Assembly: GCF_001277235.1 (NCBI RefSeq)
Contig: NZ_CP012266.1
Location: forward strand, 1,054,001 to 1,118,000
Direction: 5' to 3'
Origin: Cronobacter dublinensis subsp. dublinensis LMG 23823
GTDB lineage: Bacteria; Pseudomonadota; Gammaproteobacteria; Enterobacterales; Enterobacteriaceae
Length of the DNA: 64,000 bases
A program made the position numbers and the translations under genes. Within the stretch, counting starts at the first letter, position 1. Each line of letters opens with the position of its first letter. The notes under the pieces were generated by a model. That model did no database searches. It saw only the letters and a program-made list of their open reading frames with translations, and was not told the DNA's origin. Positions 35,700 through 44,781 of this stretch are shown here, in pieces.

Positions 35700-37148
35700 A
35701 TGAAGTTTATCATTAAATTATTCCCGGAAATCACCATTAAAAGCCAGTCTGTGCGGTTGCGCTTTATAAAAATCCTGACCGGGAATATTCGTAACGTACT
35801 GAAACACTACGATGAAAATCTTGCCGTGGTTCGCCACTGGGACCATATCGTGGTGCGTATTAAAGATGAAACCATGCACGATACCGTGCTTGACGCGCTG
35901 ACCCGCATTCCCGGCATTCACCACGTGCTGGAAGTGGATGATGTGCCGTTCACGGACATGCACGACATTTTCGAGAAAGCGCTCGCCAACTGGCGTGAGC
36001 AGCTCGAAGGGAAAACGTTCTGCGTGCGCGTTAAGCGACGCGGTCAACATGAGTTTAGCTCTATTGAAGTGGAGCGCTATGTCGGCGGCGGTTTAAATCA
36101 GCATATTGAATCCGCCCGCGTCAAACTCAAGCAGCCAGACGTCACCGTCAATCTGGAGATTGAAGATGATCGTCTGCTGTTGATCAAAGGCCGCTACGAA
36201 GGCATCGGCGGTTTCCCAATAGGCACCCAGGAAGATGTGCTGTCGCTGATTTCCGGCGGTTTCGACTCCGGTGTCTCCAGCTACATGCTGATGCGTCGCG
36301 GCTGCCGCGTGCATTACTGCTTCTTTAACCTCGGCGGCGCCGCGCATGAAATCGGCGTGCGTCAGGTGGCGCACTATCTGTGGAGCCGCTTTGGCAGCTC
36401 GCACCGCGTGCGTTTTGTGGCGATTAACTTCGAGCCTGTCGTCGGCGAAATTCTGGAAAAAGTGGACGACGGCCAGATGGGCGTTGTGCTCAAGCGCATG
36501 ATGGTACGCGCGGCGTCGAAAGTGGCGGAGCGCTACGGCGTGCAGGCGCTGGTCACCGGCGAGGCGCTGGGCCAGGTCTCCAGCCAGACGCTGACCAACC
36601 TGCGCCTTATCGATAATGTCTCCGATACGCTGGTGCTGCGCCCGCTTATCTCTTATGACAAAGAGCACATTATCGATATCGCGCGCAAAATCGGCACCGA
36701 AGATTTCGCGCGGACCATGCCGGAATATTGCGGCGTGATTTCGAAAAGCCCGACTGTGAAGGCCGTGAAAGGGAAAATCGAAGCCGAAGAAGCGAACTTC
36801 GATTTCACTATTCTTGACCGCGTGGTGGCTGAAGCCACCAATGTTGATATCCGCGAAATCGCCGAGCAGACCGAGCAGCAGGTGGTGGAAGTGGAAACCG
36901 TCAGCGGTTTCGGCCCGAACGACGCGATCCTGGATATCCGCTCCATCGACGAGCAGGATGACAAACCGCTGGCTATCGACGGCGTCGAGGTGGTTTCGCT
37001 GCCGTTCTACAAGCTCAGCACGAAGTTTGGCGATCTCGACCAGAGCAAAACGTACCTGCTGTGGTGCGAGCGTGGCGTGATGAGCCGCCTGCAGGCGTTG
37101 TACCTGCTGGAGCAGGGCTTTAAGAATGTGAAAGTCTACCGTCCGTAA
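35700..37148 (+). CDS. thiI: tRNA 4-thiouridine synthase / sulfurtransferase ThiI
   Basis: ThiI puts sulfur into tRNA U8 and into the thiazole of thiamine. At 482 residues from the ATG at 35700 it equals E. coli ThiI; the open frame runs 55 codons further upstream without homology. Domains are a ferredoxin-like/THUMP region (to about 165), a PP-loop AANH domain with SGGFDSGVSS (about 183), C344 in YCGVISKSPT, and a C-terminal rhodanese domain with C456 in LLWCERGVMS. Confidence 0.97.
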   Translation: MKFIIKLFPEITIKSQSVRLRFIKILTGNIRNVLKHYDENLAVVRHWDHIVVRIKDETMHDTVLDALTRIPGIHHVLEVDDVPFTDMHDIFEKALANWREQLEGKTFCVRVKRRGQHEFSSIEVERYVGGGLNQHIESARVKLKQPDVTVNLEIEDDRLLLIKGRYEGIGGFPIGTQEDVLSLISGGFDSGVSSYMLMRRGCRVHYCFFNLGGAAHEIGVRQVAHYLWSRFGSSHRVRFVAINFEPVVGEILEKVDDGQMGVVLKRMMVRAASKVAERYGVQALVTGEALGQVSSQTLTNLRLIDNVSDTLVLRPLISYDKEHIIDIARKIGTEDFARTMPEYCGVISKSPTVKAVKGKIEAEEANFDFTILDRVVAEATNVDIREIAEQTEQQVVEVETVSGFGPNDAILDIRSIDEQDDKPLAIDGVEVVSLPFYKLSTKFGDLDQSKTYLLWCERGVMSRLQALYLLEQGFKNVKVYRP

Positions 37149-37170
37149 CGCCGGGCGTTTCGCAGAGACA

Positions 37171-37199
37171 AAAAAATCCCCTCAGCCGAGGGGATTTTT
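37171..37199. terminator. Bidirectional terminator between thiI and yajL
   Basis: ATCCCCTC (37176-37183) pairs with GAGGGGAT (37188-37195) around AGCC, with an A-run on the left and a T-run on the right. It serves the converging thiI and yajL genes. Confidence 0.88.
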
Positions 37200-37224
37200 A
37201 TTGGCGGCATTTCAGCGGTGACGC

Positions 37225-37818
37225 TTAATAGTCGCGATAGCTGTAAATGCCTGCCGCCATCACCAGTTGCCCGGCAACTTCATGCGCTTTCTCGCGCCCG
37301 ACCAGCACGTCGATAATCTTCAACGCGAAGTCAATTGCGGTGCCCGGTCCCTGGCTGGTCAGCAGGTTGACGCGCGGATCCCAGACCACGCGTTTATCCT
37401 GCCACTGCTCCTCAGGAATAGTCTCTTTGAGTGCCGGGAAGCCGGTCATATTGCCGATGGGAAAAAGCTCGTGCGGCACCAGCACCGTGCCTGCCGCCGC
37501 GCAAATAGCGGCGACAATTCGCCCCGAGAGATGAAACTGGCGCACGGTTTCGACCAATAACGGGCTGTCGCGAAACGCTTCGGCGCCTTTCAGGCCGCCC
37601 GGCAGCACGATGACGTCGAAATCGCCGTCCGCCACTTCCACCAGCGGCGCGTCCGCCAGCAGCCGGACGCCGCGCGAGCAGGTAATGGTGAGATTGCCGT
37701 CGCTCGCGACGCTCGCGGTGGTGACGTTAATGCCGCCGCGCACCAGCAAATCGATGGTGGTGACCGCTTCGGTCTCTTCAGTGCCAGGGGCGAGGCATAC
37801 CAGTGCCGATGCGCTCAT
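37225..37818 (-). CDS. yajL: Protein deglycase/chaperone YajL (DJ-1 family)
   Basis: This DJ-1/ThiJ/PfpI-family protein is linked to oxidative-stress protection and protein deglycation. I use the ATG at 37818 (197 residues, MSASALVCLAPG as in E. coli) because the AGGAG site is 9 bp away; an ATG two codons upstream is too close to it. C106 in the nucleophile elbow (AAICAAAG) is kept; E. coli reads AAICAAPA there. The start lies 41 bp inside the panE end. Confidence 0.94.
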   Translation of the reverse strand: MSASALVCLAPGTEETEAVTTIDLLVRGGINVTTASVASDGNLTITCSRGVRLLADAPLVEVADGDFDVIVLPGGLKGAEAFRDSPLLVETVRQFHLSGRIVAAICAAAGTVLVPHELFPIGNMTGFPALKETIPEEQWQDKRVVWDPRVNLLTSQGPGTAIDFALKIIDVLVGREKAHEVAGQLVMAAGIYSYRDY

Positions 37819-38692
37819 ACTCATTCTCCTTGCGTTTAATCTGTTCATACAGACGGCTGTTTACCGGCAGCGTCAGGCCATGCGCTCTGGCGCGGCGCAG
37901 CAGATAGCCGGTGATGTAATCAATTTCGGTATGACGCTGCTGGCGGACATCCTGCAGCATTGATGAAATATTGGCGGCGGTGCTCTCAATCACCTGGTCG
38001 ATATAATAAAGCAGGCTGTCTGTCGACGTGTGATAGCCCTCGCGCTGCATGACCTGCGCCACCTCCGCGCAAATCTCCCGCACTTCATCATGGCGCGCGC
38101 GCAGGTCGCCGTTCGGGCAGTTGTAAAGCGCCGTCAGCGGGTTAATGACGCAGTTGACGGCAAGCTTGATCCAGCGCGACGCGTTAATGTTATCGTGCCA
38201 GGCGACATCGGGCAGCGCCTGTTGCAGCAGCGCCGCCAGTCGGGAGTAATCCTGCGCGCCCGGCGTAACGGGGCCCATATGGGTGGTGCCGCAGGCAACG
38301 TGGATGACCCGACTGCCGTCGCGCCGGGCGGCATGGGTGGTGACCCCGGCGAGCAGCGGCTGAACTACCGCGCGCAGCTCATCCAGCGTGCCCATGCCGT
38401 TATGAAGCAGCAAAATGGGGCTGACGGCGGGCAGACGCGCGGCGAGGGTGTTCACCGCCTCTGAGACCTGCCAGGCTTTCAGCGTCACCAGCAGCAGCTC
38501 GCTGTCGGCGAGAAAGGCGGTGTCGTTGGCCAAAAACGTATGTGTAAATGCGCTGCCGTCGGTTTCCACCAGACTGACCTGACAGGAGGATTGCGGCACG
38601 CGCAGCCACCCCTGCACCTCGTGACCTTGTTTATGCAGCGCGCTCATCCAGAGCTGGCCTAAAGCGCCGCATCCAAGCACGGTAATTTTCAT
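37778..38692 (-). CDS. panE: 2-dehydropantoate 2-reductase PanE
   Basis: The 304-residue NADPH enzyme reduces ketopantoate to pantoate for coenzyme A synthesis. It has the Rossmann motif GCGALGQLW at the N-terminus and the catalytic Lys region ASRWIKLAVNCVINPLTAL (about residues 170-188). Its C-terminus EYERIGTGMPRPW matches E. coli PanE. It is divergent from yajQ and overlaps the downstream yajL by 41 bp. Confidence 0.96.
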   Translation of the reverse strand: MKITVLGCGALGQLWMSALHKQGHEVQGWLRVPQSSCQVSLVETDGSAFTHTFLANDTAFLADSELLLVTLKAWQVSEAVNTLAARLPAVSPILLLHNGMGTLDELRAVVQPLLAGVTTHAARRDGSRVIHVACGTTHMGPVTPGAQDYSRLAALLQQALPDVAWHDNINASRWIKLAVNCVINPLTALYNCPNGDLRARHDEVREICAEVAQVMQREGYHTSTDSLLYYIDQVIESTAANISSMLQDVRQQRHTEIDYITGYLLRRARAHGLTLPVNSRLYEQIKRKENEYERIGTGMPRPWH

Positions 38693-38844
38693 TGTTCCTC
38701 CTCGCCCGCAACGGCACCGGGCGTTGTGTCATACGTCTATTATAACGTGAGCGCTCAGGCTTTCGCCTGCTGCCGGTTTCCGGGTTGTGTTATGCGCCTT
38801 TGCGGGTATTATGCAACGCACATACTGAGAGGGAGATAGAAAAC

Positions 38845-39336
38845 ATGCCATCTTTTGACATTGTCTCTGAGGTCGAAATGCGCGAAGTGCAGAACGCGGT
38901 TGAGAACGCCACGCGTGAACTGGAAACCCGTTTCGACTTTCGCAACGTGACCGCGAGCTTCGAGCTGAACGAAAAAAATCAGACCATTAAAGTGACGAGC
39001 GAATCCGATTTCCAGGTCAATCAACTGCTGGATATCCTGCGCGCAAAACTGCTCAAACGCGGCATTGAAGGCAGCTCCATCGACGTGCCGGAAGAGTTTG
39101 AACACAGCGGCAAAACCTGGAGCGTGGAAGCGAAGCTCAAGCAGGGCATCGACACCGCGATGGCGAAGAAAATCGTCAAGCTTATTAAAGACAGCAAGCT
39201 GAAAGTCCAGGCGCAGATCCAGGGCGAGCAGGTGCGTGTTACCGGCAAAGCCCGCGACGACCTCCAGCAGGCAATCGCGCTGGTGCGCGGCGGTAACCTC
39301 GGCCAGCCGTTCCAGTTCAATAACTTCCGCGACTAA
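38845..39336 (+). CDS. yajQ: UPF0234 nucleotide-binding protein YajQ
   Basis: At 163 residues from the ATG at 38845 this equals E. coli YajQ; the frame continues 20 codons upstream without homology, and a GGGAGA site precedes the chosen start. The family has two ferredoxin-like domains, binds nucleic acid or nucleotides, and in other bacteria binds cyclic di-GMP. MPSFDIVSEVEMREVQNAV and GNLGQPFQFNNFRD at the ends are diagnostic. Confidence 0.95.
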   Translation: MPSFDIVSEVEMREVQNAVENATRELETRFDFRNVTASFELNEKNQTIKVTSESDFQVNQLLDILRAKLLKRGIEGSSIDVPEEFEHSGKTWSVEAKLKQGIDTAMAKKIVKLIKDSKLKVQAQIQGEQVRVTGKARDDLQQAIALVRGGNLGQPFQFNNFRD

Positions 39337-39356
39337 ACACCGGAAGCGTAAAACAC

Positions 39357-39382
39357 AAAGGGCGGATAATCCGCCCTTTTTT
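39357..39382. terminator. Intrinsic terminator between yajQ and yajR
   Basis: AAAGGGCGGA (39357-39366) pairs perfectly with TCCGCCCTTT (39370-39379) around TAA and runs into T residues. It serves the converging yajQ and yajR genes. Confidence 0.88.
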
Positions 39383-39399
39383 ACGTCTGCTGCCCGCGG

Positions 39400-40764
39400 T
39401 TACGCGTGGCGGATCTGCTGTTCTATCTCGACGCGGTTCGTCACTTTAGTGTCGATTTTTAAATACGCGCTGCGCTCATCGGCCACTACCACCGCTTCGC
39501 TGACGCCTGCGGTCTCCCGCAAACGCTGCGCGAGCGATTCATCCGCCGTCACCTCAGGCGGAATTTCCACGCGAATGCTGCTGACATACGGCGGCTCTTT
39601 CATCGTGGTACTGACCAGCAGCCAGACAGTCGCCAGCAGCGCGCCCACCAGAAACACCGTTTGCGAGTCAAAGAGGCCGTCGAGCCAGCCGCCGAGCGAG
39701 CCGCCGATCGCGACACCCAGGAACTGGCTGGTGGAGTAAACGCCCATCGCGGTGCCTTTATAGCCCGCCGGCGACTCCTTGCTGATAAGCGACGGCAGCA
39801 GCGCTTCCATCAGGTTAAACGCCACGAAGAACAGTTGTACGCCGACGATAAGCTCCCAGAAGTGCGGACCAGCGCCCCACAGGACGATTTCCGCAATCAG
39901 TAGTAGCGCCACGCAGAAGAGAAACACGCGTTTCATTTTGCGCTTCGCTTCGGCGTAAATGATAAACGGTACCACCGAGACGAACGAAATCAGCATGGTG
40001 CAGAGATAGACCTTCCAGTGCGCCGCTGCCGGATAACCTGCCGCTTCGAGCTGGCCGGGTAGTGCGACGAAGGTCGACATCAGCAGGATATGCAGGCACA
40101 TGATGCCGAAGTTGAGCTTCAGCAGCGTCGGCTCCGCCAGCACTTTACGAAAGCAGCCCTTCACCATGCCGGAGTCGCGGTTCAGCACGTGGCTGCCGCT
40201 GTCGGGCACGACCCAGAGCGTAATGATAATGCCCGCCGTCGCGAGCACCGCGATCATCCAGAACAGCGCATGCAGGCCGAGCGCGTGGGTGATAATCGGG
40301 CCGAGCACCATCGCGATGGCGAACGTCACCCCGAAGCTGACGCCGATAAAGGCCATCGCCTTGGTGCGGTTCTGTTCGCGGGTGAGGTCAGAGAGGAGGG
40401 CCATCACGGCGGCGGCGATAGCGCCGGAGCCCTGTAATGCGCGCCCGAGAATAATGCCCCAGATGGAGTCGGTCAGCGCGGCGACCAGGCTGCCGATAAC
40501 AAAAATCGCGAGGCCGCCGACAATCAGCGGTTTACGACCAATACGGTCAGAGAGCAGGCCAAACGGCACCTGGAAAATCGCCTGCGCGAGGCCGTAAATA
40601 CCGATAGCGAGGCCAATCAGCGCTTCGCTGGCGCCCTGTAGCGCCATTCCGTAAGTAGTAATGACCGGCAGCACCATAAACATGCCGAGCATGCGCAAAG
40701 AAAAAACCGTCCCTAAACCCCATGTCGCGCGCAACTCGACTGGCGTCATTTTGTTATCGTTCAT
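39400..40764 (-). CDS. yajR: MFS transporter YajR
   Basis: A 454-residue major-facilitator proton-coupled transporter whose substrate is unknown. It has 12 membrane helices with motif A GLLSDRIGRKP, and a C-terminal cytoplasmic ferredoxin-like (YAM) domain from about residue 385 (PPYVSSIRVEIP...VTNRVEIEQQI). The ATG at 40764 gives MNDNKMTPVE, as in E. coli; an in-frame GTG two codons upstream overlaps the GAGGTGG site and is less likely. Confidence 0.95.
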   Translation of the reverse strand: MNDNKMTPVELRATWGLGTVFSLRMLGMFMVLPVITTYGMALQGASEALIGLAIGIYGLAQAIFQVPFGLLSDRIGRKPLIVGGLAIFVIGSLVAALTDSIWGIILGRALQGSGAIAAAVMALLSDLTREQNRTKAMAFIGVSFGVTFAIAMVLGPIITHALGLHALFWMIAVLATAGIIITLWVVPDSGSHVLNRDSGMVKGCFRKVLAEPTLLKLNFGIMCLHILLMSTFVALPGQLEAAGYPAAAHWKVYLCTMLISFVSVVPFIIYAEAKRKMKRVFLFCVALLLIAEIVLWGAGPHFWELIVGVQLFFVAFNLMEALLPSLISKESPAGYKGTAMGVYSTSQFLGVAIGGSLGGWLDGLFDSQTVFLVGALLATVWLLVSTTMKEPPYVSSIRVEIPPEVTADESLAQRLRETAGVSEAVVVADERSAYLKIDTKVTNRVEIEQQIRHA

Positions 40765-40895
40765 TACCACCTCAGATAAAAAGCAGGCCTTAGTGTAGTG
40801 CGAGGGCAGGGGAGGGTAAATGCCGGGTTATTTAGAAAATATTTCAAGGGTTAACTATTAGTGCGGCCAATGAATCACGGCCCGGATTGGCGCAA

Positions 40896-40923
40896 TAAAA
40901 AAGGGTGCCGCAGCACCCTTTTT
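40896..40923 (-). terminator. Intrinsic terminator after cyoE
   Basis: GGGTGC (40903-40908) pairs with GCACCC (40913-40918) around CGCA, between an A6 run and a T-run. It ends the cyoABCDE transcript 13 bp past the cyoE stop. Confidence 0.85.
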
Positions 40924-40935
40924 CGTGTCGGTAAC

Positions 40936-41823
40936 TTACCAGACGTAAGTCATCAGACTATGTGAATCCGGCACCATAAAGTCCACGGACATCATCACGC
41001 TCAGCGACGTAATCGCGACAATCGAGAACACAAACAGTTTGCGCGCCCAGACTTTGTCATTTTCAGCCTTGTAGCCGCGCAGGGCCATGCCAAGCCACCA
41101 GACGCTGACCGCTGCCGCCACCACCAGGTATTTATACCCGGCATAACCCCCTAACGAGAGCATCAGCGTCGCCACGGCGAAGGCGATGATATAAAGGGTG
41201 ATATGGTTTTTCGCCACAGAGATCCCTTTTACCACCGGCAACACCGGAATATTGGCGGCCTGATAATCCTTAAAGCGGAAAATCGCAATCGCGTAGGAGT
41301 GCGGCATCTGCCACAGGCTGAAAATCGCAAGCAGGATCAACGCGCCGGTATCGAACTCGTTGGTCACCGCGCAGTAGCCGATAACCGGCGGCGCCGCGCC
41401 CGACAGCGAGCCAATCAACGTGCCATAGACCGAGTGGCGTTTCATGTAGAGGCTATAAACCCCGACATAGACCACGAAGCCCATGACCGCGAGCCACATC
41501 GCCAGCGGGTTGGCGCCGAACCAGAGCAGCATAAAGCCAGCAATACCCAACAAGGTGGCGTACACCAGCGACATTTTCGGCGAAATCAGTCCTTTCACCA
41601 GCACACGGTTTTTGGTGCGCTCCATTTTGCGGTCGATATCACGGTCGATGTAGTTGTTAAACACACAACCGGACGCCACGACCAGCGACACCCCCACGAG
41701 GGTGAAAAGGAACAGGGGATAATCGATGCTGCCTTTGGAAGCCAGCAGGAATCCCCCGATAACCGATATCAGGTTGCCGAAAATGATGCCTGGTTTCGTT
41801 ACTTGCAGGTATTGCTTAATCAT
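40936..41823 (-). CDS. cyoE: Protoheme IX farnesyltransferase CyoE (heme O synthase)
   Basis: CyoE adds a farnesyl chain to heme b to make heme O for cytochrome bo3. From the ATG at 41823 it is 295 residues with MIKQYLQVTKPGIIFGNLIS; the longer frame from 41868 runs into cyoD. Nine membrane helices are expected. The Asp-rich prenyl-binding motif NNYIDRDIDRKMERTKNR is intact. It is the last gene of the operon. Confidence 0.96.
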   Translation of the reverse strand: MIKQYLQVTKPGIIFGNLISVIGGFLLASKGSIDYPLFLFTLVGVSLVVASGCVFNNYIDRDIDRKMERTKNRVLVKGLISPKMSLVYATLLGIAGFMLLWFGANPLAMWLAVMGFVVYVGVYSLYMKRHSVYGTLIGSLSGAAPPVIGYCAVTNEFDTGALILLAIFSLWQMPHSYAIAIFRFKDYQAANIPVLPVVKGISVAKNHITLYIIAFAVATLMLSLGGYAGYKYLVVAAAVSVWWLGMALRGYKAENDKVWARKLFVFSIVAITSLSVMMSVDFMVPDSHSLMTYVW

Positions 41824-41834
41824 ACTCGCCGCTC

Positions 41835-42164
41835 TTAGTGAACCATCATGTTGTAATTCAGGTTCCACATAATCCAGATAGAGCCTACCACTACAATCGC
41901 GATAATCAGCAACGTAAAGACAAAGGCTACCAGGTTCCAGCGCTCCTCAGAGGAGGCGTTCATGTGCAGGAAGCACACCAGGTGAACCAGAATCTGTACG
42001 ACTGCGGTTGCCACGACCACACCCAGCAGGGTGCCGTGAGATGCGGAGCCGTTCATGACCATCCAGAACGGGATTACTGTCAGAATAACCGACAGGATAA
42101 ACCCGATCAGGTACGTCTTGACGCCACCGTGATGAGCGCCGTTGTGATCGGTTGAATGACTCAT
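41835..42164 (-). CDS. cyoD: Cytochrome bo3 ubiquinol oxidase subunit IV
   Basis: The 109-residue subunit has three membrane helices and an N-terminal His-rich stretch. The ATG at 42164 gives MSHSTDHNGAHHGGVK as in E. coli and overlaps the cyoC stop as TAATG. CyoD helps assemble the CuB site. The C-terminus GSIWIMWNLNYNMM is nearly invariant. Confidence 0.96.
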   Translation of the reverse strand: MSHSTDHNGAHHGGVKTYLIGFILSVILTVIPFWMVMNGSASHGTLLGVVVATAVVQILVHLVCFLHMNASSEERWNLVAFVFTLLIIAIVVVGSIWIMWNLNYNMMVH

Positions 42165-42781
42165 TACATCGCCCCCATCAGATAGACTACAGAGAATACA
42201 CAGATCCACACTACGTCCAGGAAGTGCCAGAACATGCTCAGGCACATCAGGCGCGCGCGGTTGTTATGGGTCAGACCGCGGCGGGAGACGTGAATCATCA
42301 TCACGATCATCCAGATAAGGCCAGAAGTTACGTGGATACCGTGGGTGCCGACCAGAGTAAAGAACGCTGACAGGAAGCCGCTCTTATCCGGGCCGAAGCC
42401 TTCCGCGATCAGATGATGGAATTCATAGATTTCCATCGCCACGAACCCTGCGCCAAACAGGAAGGTCAGGGCGAGCCAGGACATGACCTGGCTCTGGTTG
42501 TTTTTGTTCATGGCGATCATCGCCATGCCATACGTGATGGAGGAGAACAACAGCAGGAAAGTTTCAACCAGCACAAACGGCAGTTCGAAAATGTCTTTCC
42601 CGGTCGGGCCCCCCGCCGTGCCGTTCACGAGAACGGCATAGGTGGCAAACAGACATGCAAAGAGAATGCAGTCGCTCATCAGGTAGATCCAGAAGCCGAA
42701 CACTTTGTTCGCTCCTGCATCGTGGTGCCCATGCTCATGGCTGCCATGGGCAAGTTCGTGATTAATGCTCTCAGTTGACAT
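42164..42781 (-). CDS. cyoC: Cytochrome bo3 ubiquinol oxidase subunit III
   Basis: CyoC is 205 residues with five membrane helices and a His-rich N-terminus. Conserved sequence includes FGFWIYLMSDCILFACLFATY and GTHGIHVTSGLIWM. It overlaps the cyoB end by 11 bp and the cyoD start by 1 bp, so translation is coupled through the operon. Confidence 0.97.
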   Translation of the reverse strand: MSTESINHELAHGSHEHGHHDAGANKVFGFWIYLMSDCILFACLFATYAVLVNGTAGGPTGKDIFELPFVLVETFLLLFSSITYGMAMIAMNKNNQSQVMSWLALTFLFGAGFVAMEIYEFHHLIAEGFGPDKSGFLSAFFTLVGTHGIHVTSGLIWMIVMMIHVSRRGLTHNNRARLMCLSMFWHFLDVVWICVFSVVYLMGAM

Positions 42782-44762
42782 TTTTCAGCCCTGCTTTGGT
42801 GATTTCTTCGAAGTGCTGGTTTTCCAGTTTCTCAACGGTGGCTACCGGTACGTAGTAATCCACGTCTTCATCGAAGCTCTTCGCAATCCAGGTAATAACG
42901 ATACCCGCGAAGCCCAGGATAGCCAGCCACCAGATGTGCCAGATCATCGCGAAGCCAAAGATGGTGCTGAACGCGCCGATGAAAATACCCGCTGCGCTGT
43001 TGCGCGGCATATGAATTTCTTCATAGTGCGCCGGCTGCTTGTAAGCTTCACCTTTGTCTTTCATTTCCCAGAACGCATCGCGCTCGTGGATTTCCGGTAC
43101 TACTGCGAAGTTATAGAACGGCGGCGGAGAAGAGGTTGCCCACTCCAGCGTACGGCCGCCCCACGGGTCGCCAGTCAGGTCGCGGTTCAGATGACGGTCG
43201 CGAACACTCACGTAGATCTGCAGAACGATGCACAGGATACCGCAGGCAATCAGCAGCGCGCCGATTTCAGCCACAATCATCAGCGGCTGGAACATCGGGT
43301 CGATGTTCTGGCTAACGCGACGCGTCATACCCATGAAGCCCATGGCGTACAGCGGCATAAAGGTCACGAAGAAGCCGATGATCCAGAACCAGAAAGCACG
43401 GATGCCCCAGGTTTCGTTCATCTTGTAGCCAAAGGCTTTCGGCCACCAGTAGCTCATACCGGCGAAGCACCCGAAGACCACACCACCGATAATCACGTTA
43501 TGGAAGTGCGCAATCAGGAACAGGCTGTTGTGCAGTACGAAGTCTGCGCCCGGTACTGCCAGCAGCACGCCGGTCATACCACCGATGGAGAAGGTGATGA
43601 TGAAGCCGATAGTCCACAGCATGGAGGAGTGGAACTGGATGCGGCCCTGATACATGGTGAACAGCCAGTTGAAGATCTTCACCCCGGTCGGGATGGCGAT
43701 AATCATCGTGGTGATACCAAAGAAGGCGTTCACGTTCGCGCCACTGCCCATGGTGAAGAAGTGGTGCAGCCACACGATGAACGACAGCACGGTAATCGCG
43801 ATAGTCGCCCATACGAGGGAGGTGTAACCGAACAGACGTTTCTTCGAGAAGGTGGAGGTGATTTCAGAGAACACACCAAACACCGGCAGAACCAGGATGT
43901 ACACTTCCGGATGGCCCCAGGCCCAAATCAGGTTCACGTACATCATCATGTTGCCGCCCATATCATTGGTAAAGAAATGGGTGCCCAGATAGCGGTCCAG
44001 GGTTAGCAACGCAATCGTAACGGTCAGGATCGGGAAGGAGACGATAATCAGGACGTTAGTACACAGCGACGCCCAGGTGAATACCGGCATTTTGAACATG
44101 GTCATGCCCGGCGCACGCATCTTCAGAATGGTCACGAAGAAGTTGATACCGGTCAGTGTCGTACCAATACCGGAGAGCTGGAGACTCCAGATCCAGTAGT
44201 CCACCCCAACGCCCGGACTGTACTCAATACCCGAGAGCGGCGGATAGGCCACCCAACCGGTCTGAGCGAACTCGCCCACGCCCAGAGAGACGTTCACAAG
44301 GATTACCCCGACAACGGTGAACCAGAAGCTCAGGTTGTTCAGGAACGGATATGCCACGTCGCGCGCGCCGATCTGCAGCGGAACCACCAGGTTCATCAGA
44401 CCGATAACGAACGGCATCGCCACGAAGAAGATCATGATAACGCCGTGGGCGGTAAAGATCTGATCGTAGTGATGCGGCGGCAGGAACCCGGCTTCGCCGG
44501 AGGCCGCCAGCAACTGCTGGGTACGCATCATGATGGCGTCCGCGAAGCCGCGAACCAGCATCACGATAGCCACGAGGATATACATTACCCCCAGACGTTT
44601 GTGGTCCACAGACGTGAGCCACTCGTTCCACAGATAAGACCACTTACCGAAGTAAGTGATAGCTGCAACTAGCGCCAGACCCCCGACGATAATGGCAGCC
44701 ACCGTAACCATGATAATTGGCTCATGGTACGGAATTGCATCCAGTGTAAGTTTTCCGAACAT
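42771..44762 (-). CDS. cyoB: Cytochrome bo3 ubiquinol oxidase subunit I
   Basis: The 663-residue catalytic subunit carries heme b, heme o3 and CuB and pumps protons while reducing oxygen. With the same length as E. coli, the ligands keep their numbers: H284 and Y288 in WAWGHPEVYILVLP (the His-Tyr cross-link) and H333/H334 in WLHHFFTMGSG. About 15 membrane helices are expected. Confidence 0.98.
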   Translation of the reverse strand: MFGKLTLDAIPYHEPIIMVTVAAIIVGGLALVAAITYFGKWSYLWNEWLTSVDHKRLGVMYILVAIVMLVRGFADAIMMRTQQLLAASGEAGFLPPHHYDQIFTAHGVIMIFFVAMPFVIGLMNLVVPLQIGARDVAYPFLNNLSFWFTVVGVILVNVSLGVGEFAQTGWVAYPPLSGIEYSPGVGVDYWIWSLQLSGIGTTLTGINFFVTILKMRAPGMTMFKMPVFTWASLCTNVLIIVSFPILTVTIALLTLDRYLGTHFFTNDMGGNMMMYVNLIWAWGHPEVYILVLPVFGVFSEITSTFSKKRLFGYTSLVWATIAITVLSFIVWLHHFFTMGSGANVNAFFGITTMIIAIPTGVKIFNWLFTMYQGRIQFHSSMLWTIGFIITFSIGGMTGVLLAVPGADFVLHNSLFLIAHFHNVIIGGVVFGCFAGMSYWWPKAFGYKMNETWGIRAFWFWIIGFFVTFMPLYAMGFMGMTRRVSQNIDPMFQPLMIVAEIGALLIACGILCIVLQIYVSVRDRHLNRDLTGDPWGGRTLEWATSSPPPFYNFAVVPEIHERDAFWEMKDKGEAYKQPAHYEEIHMPRNSAAGIFIGAFSTIFGFAMIWHIWWLAILGFAGIVITWIAKSFDEDVDYYVPVATVEKLENQHFEEITKAGLKNVN

Positions 44763-44781
44763 CGTATTATTCCTCGGCCCC

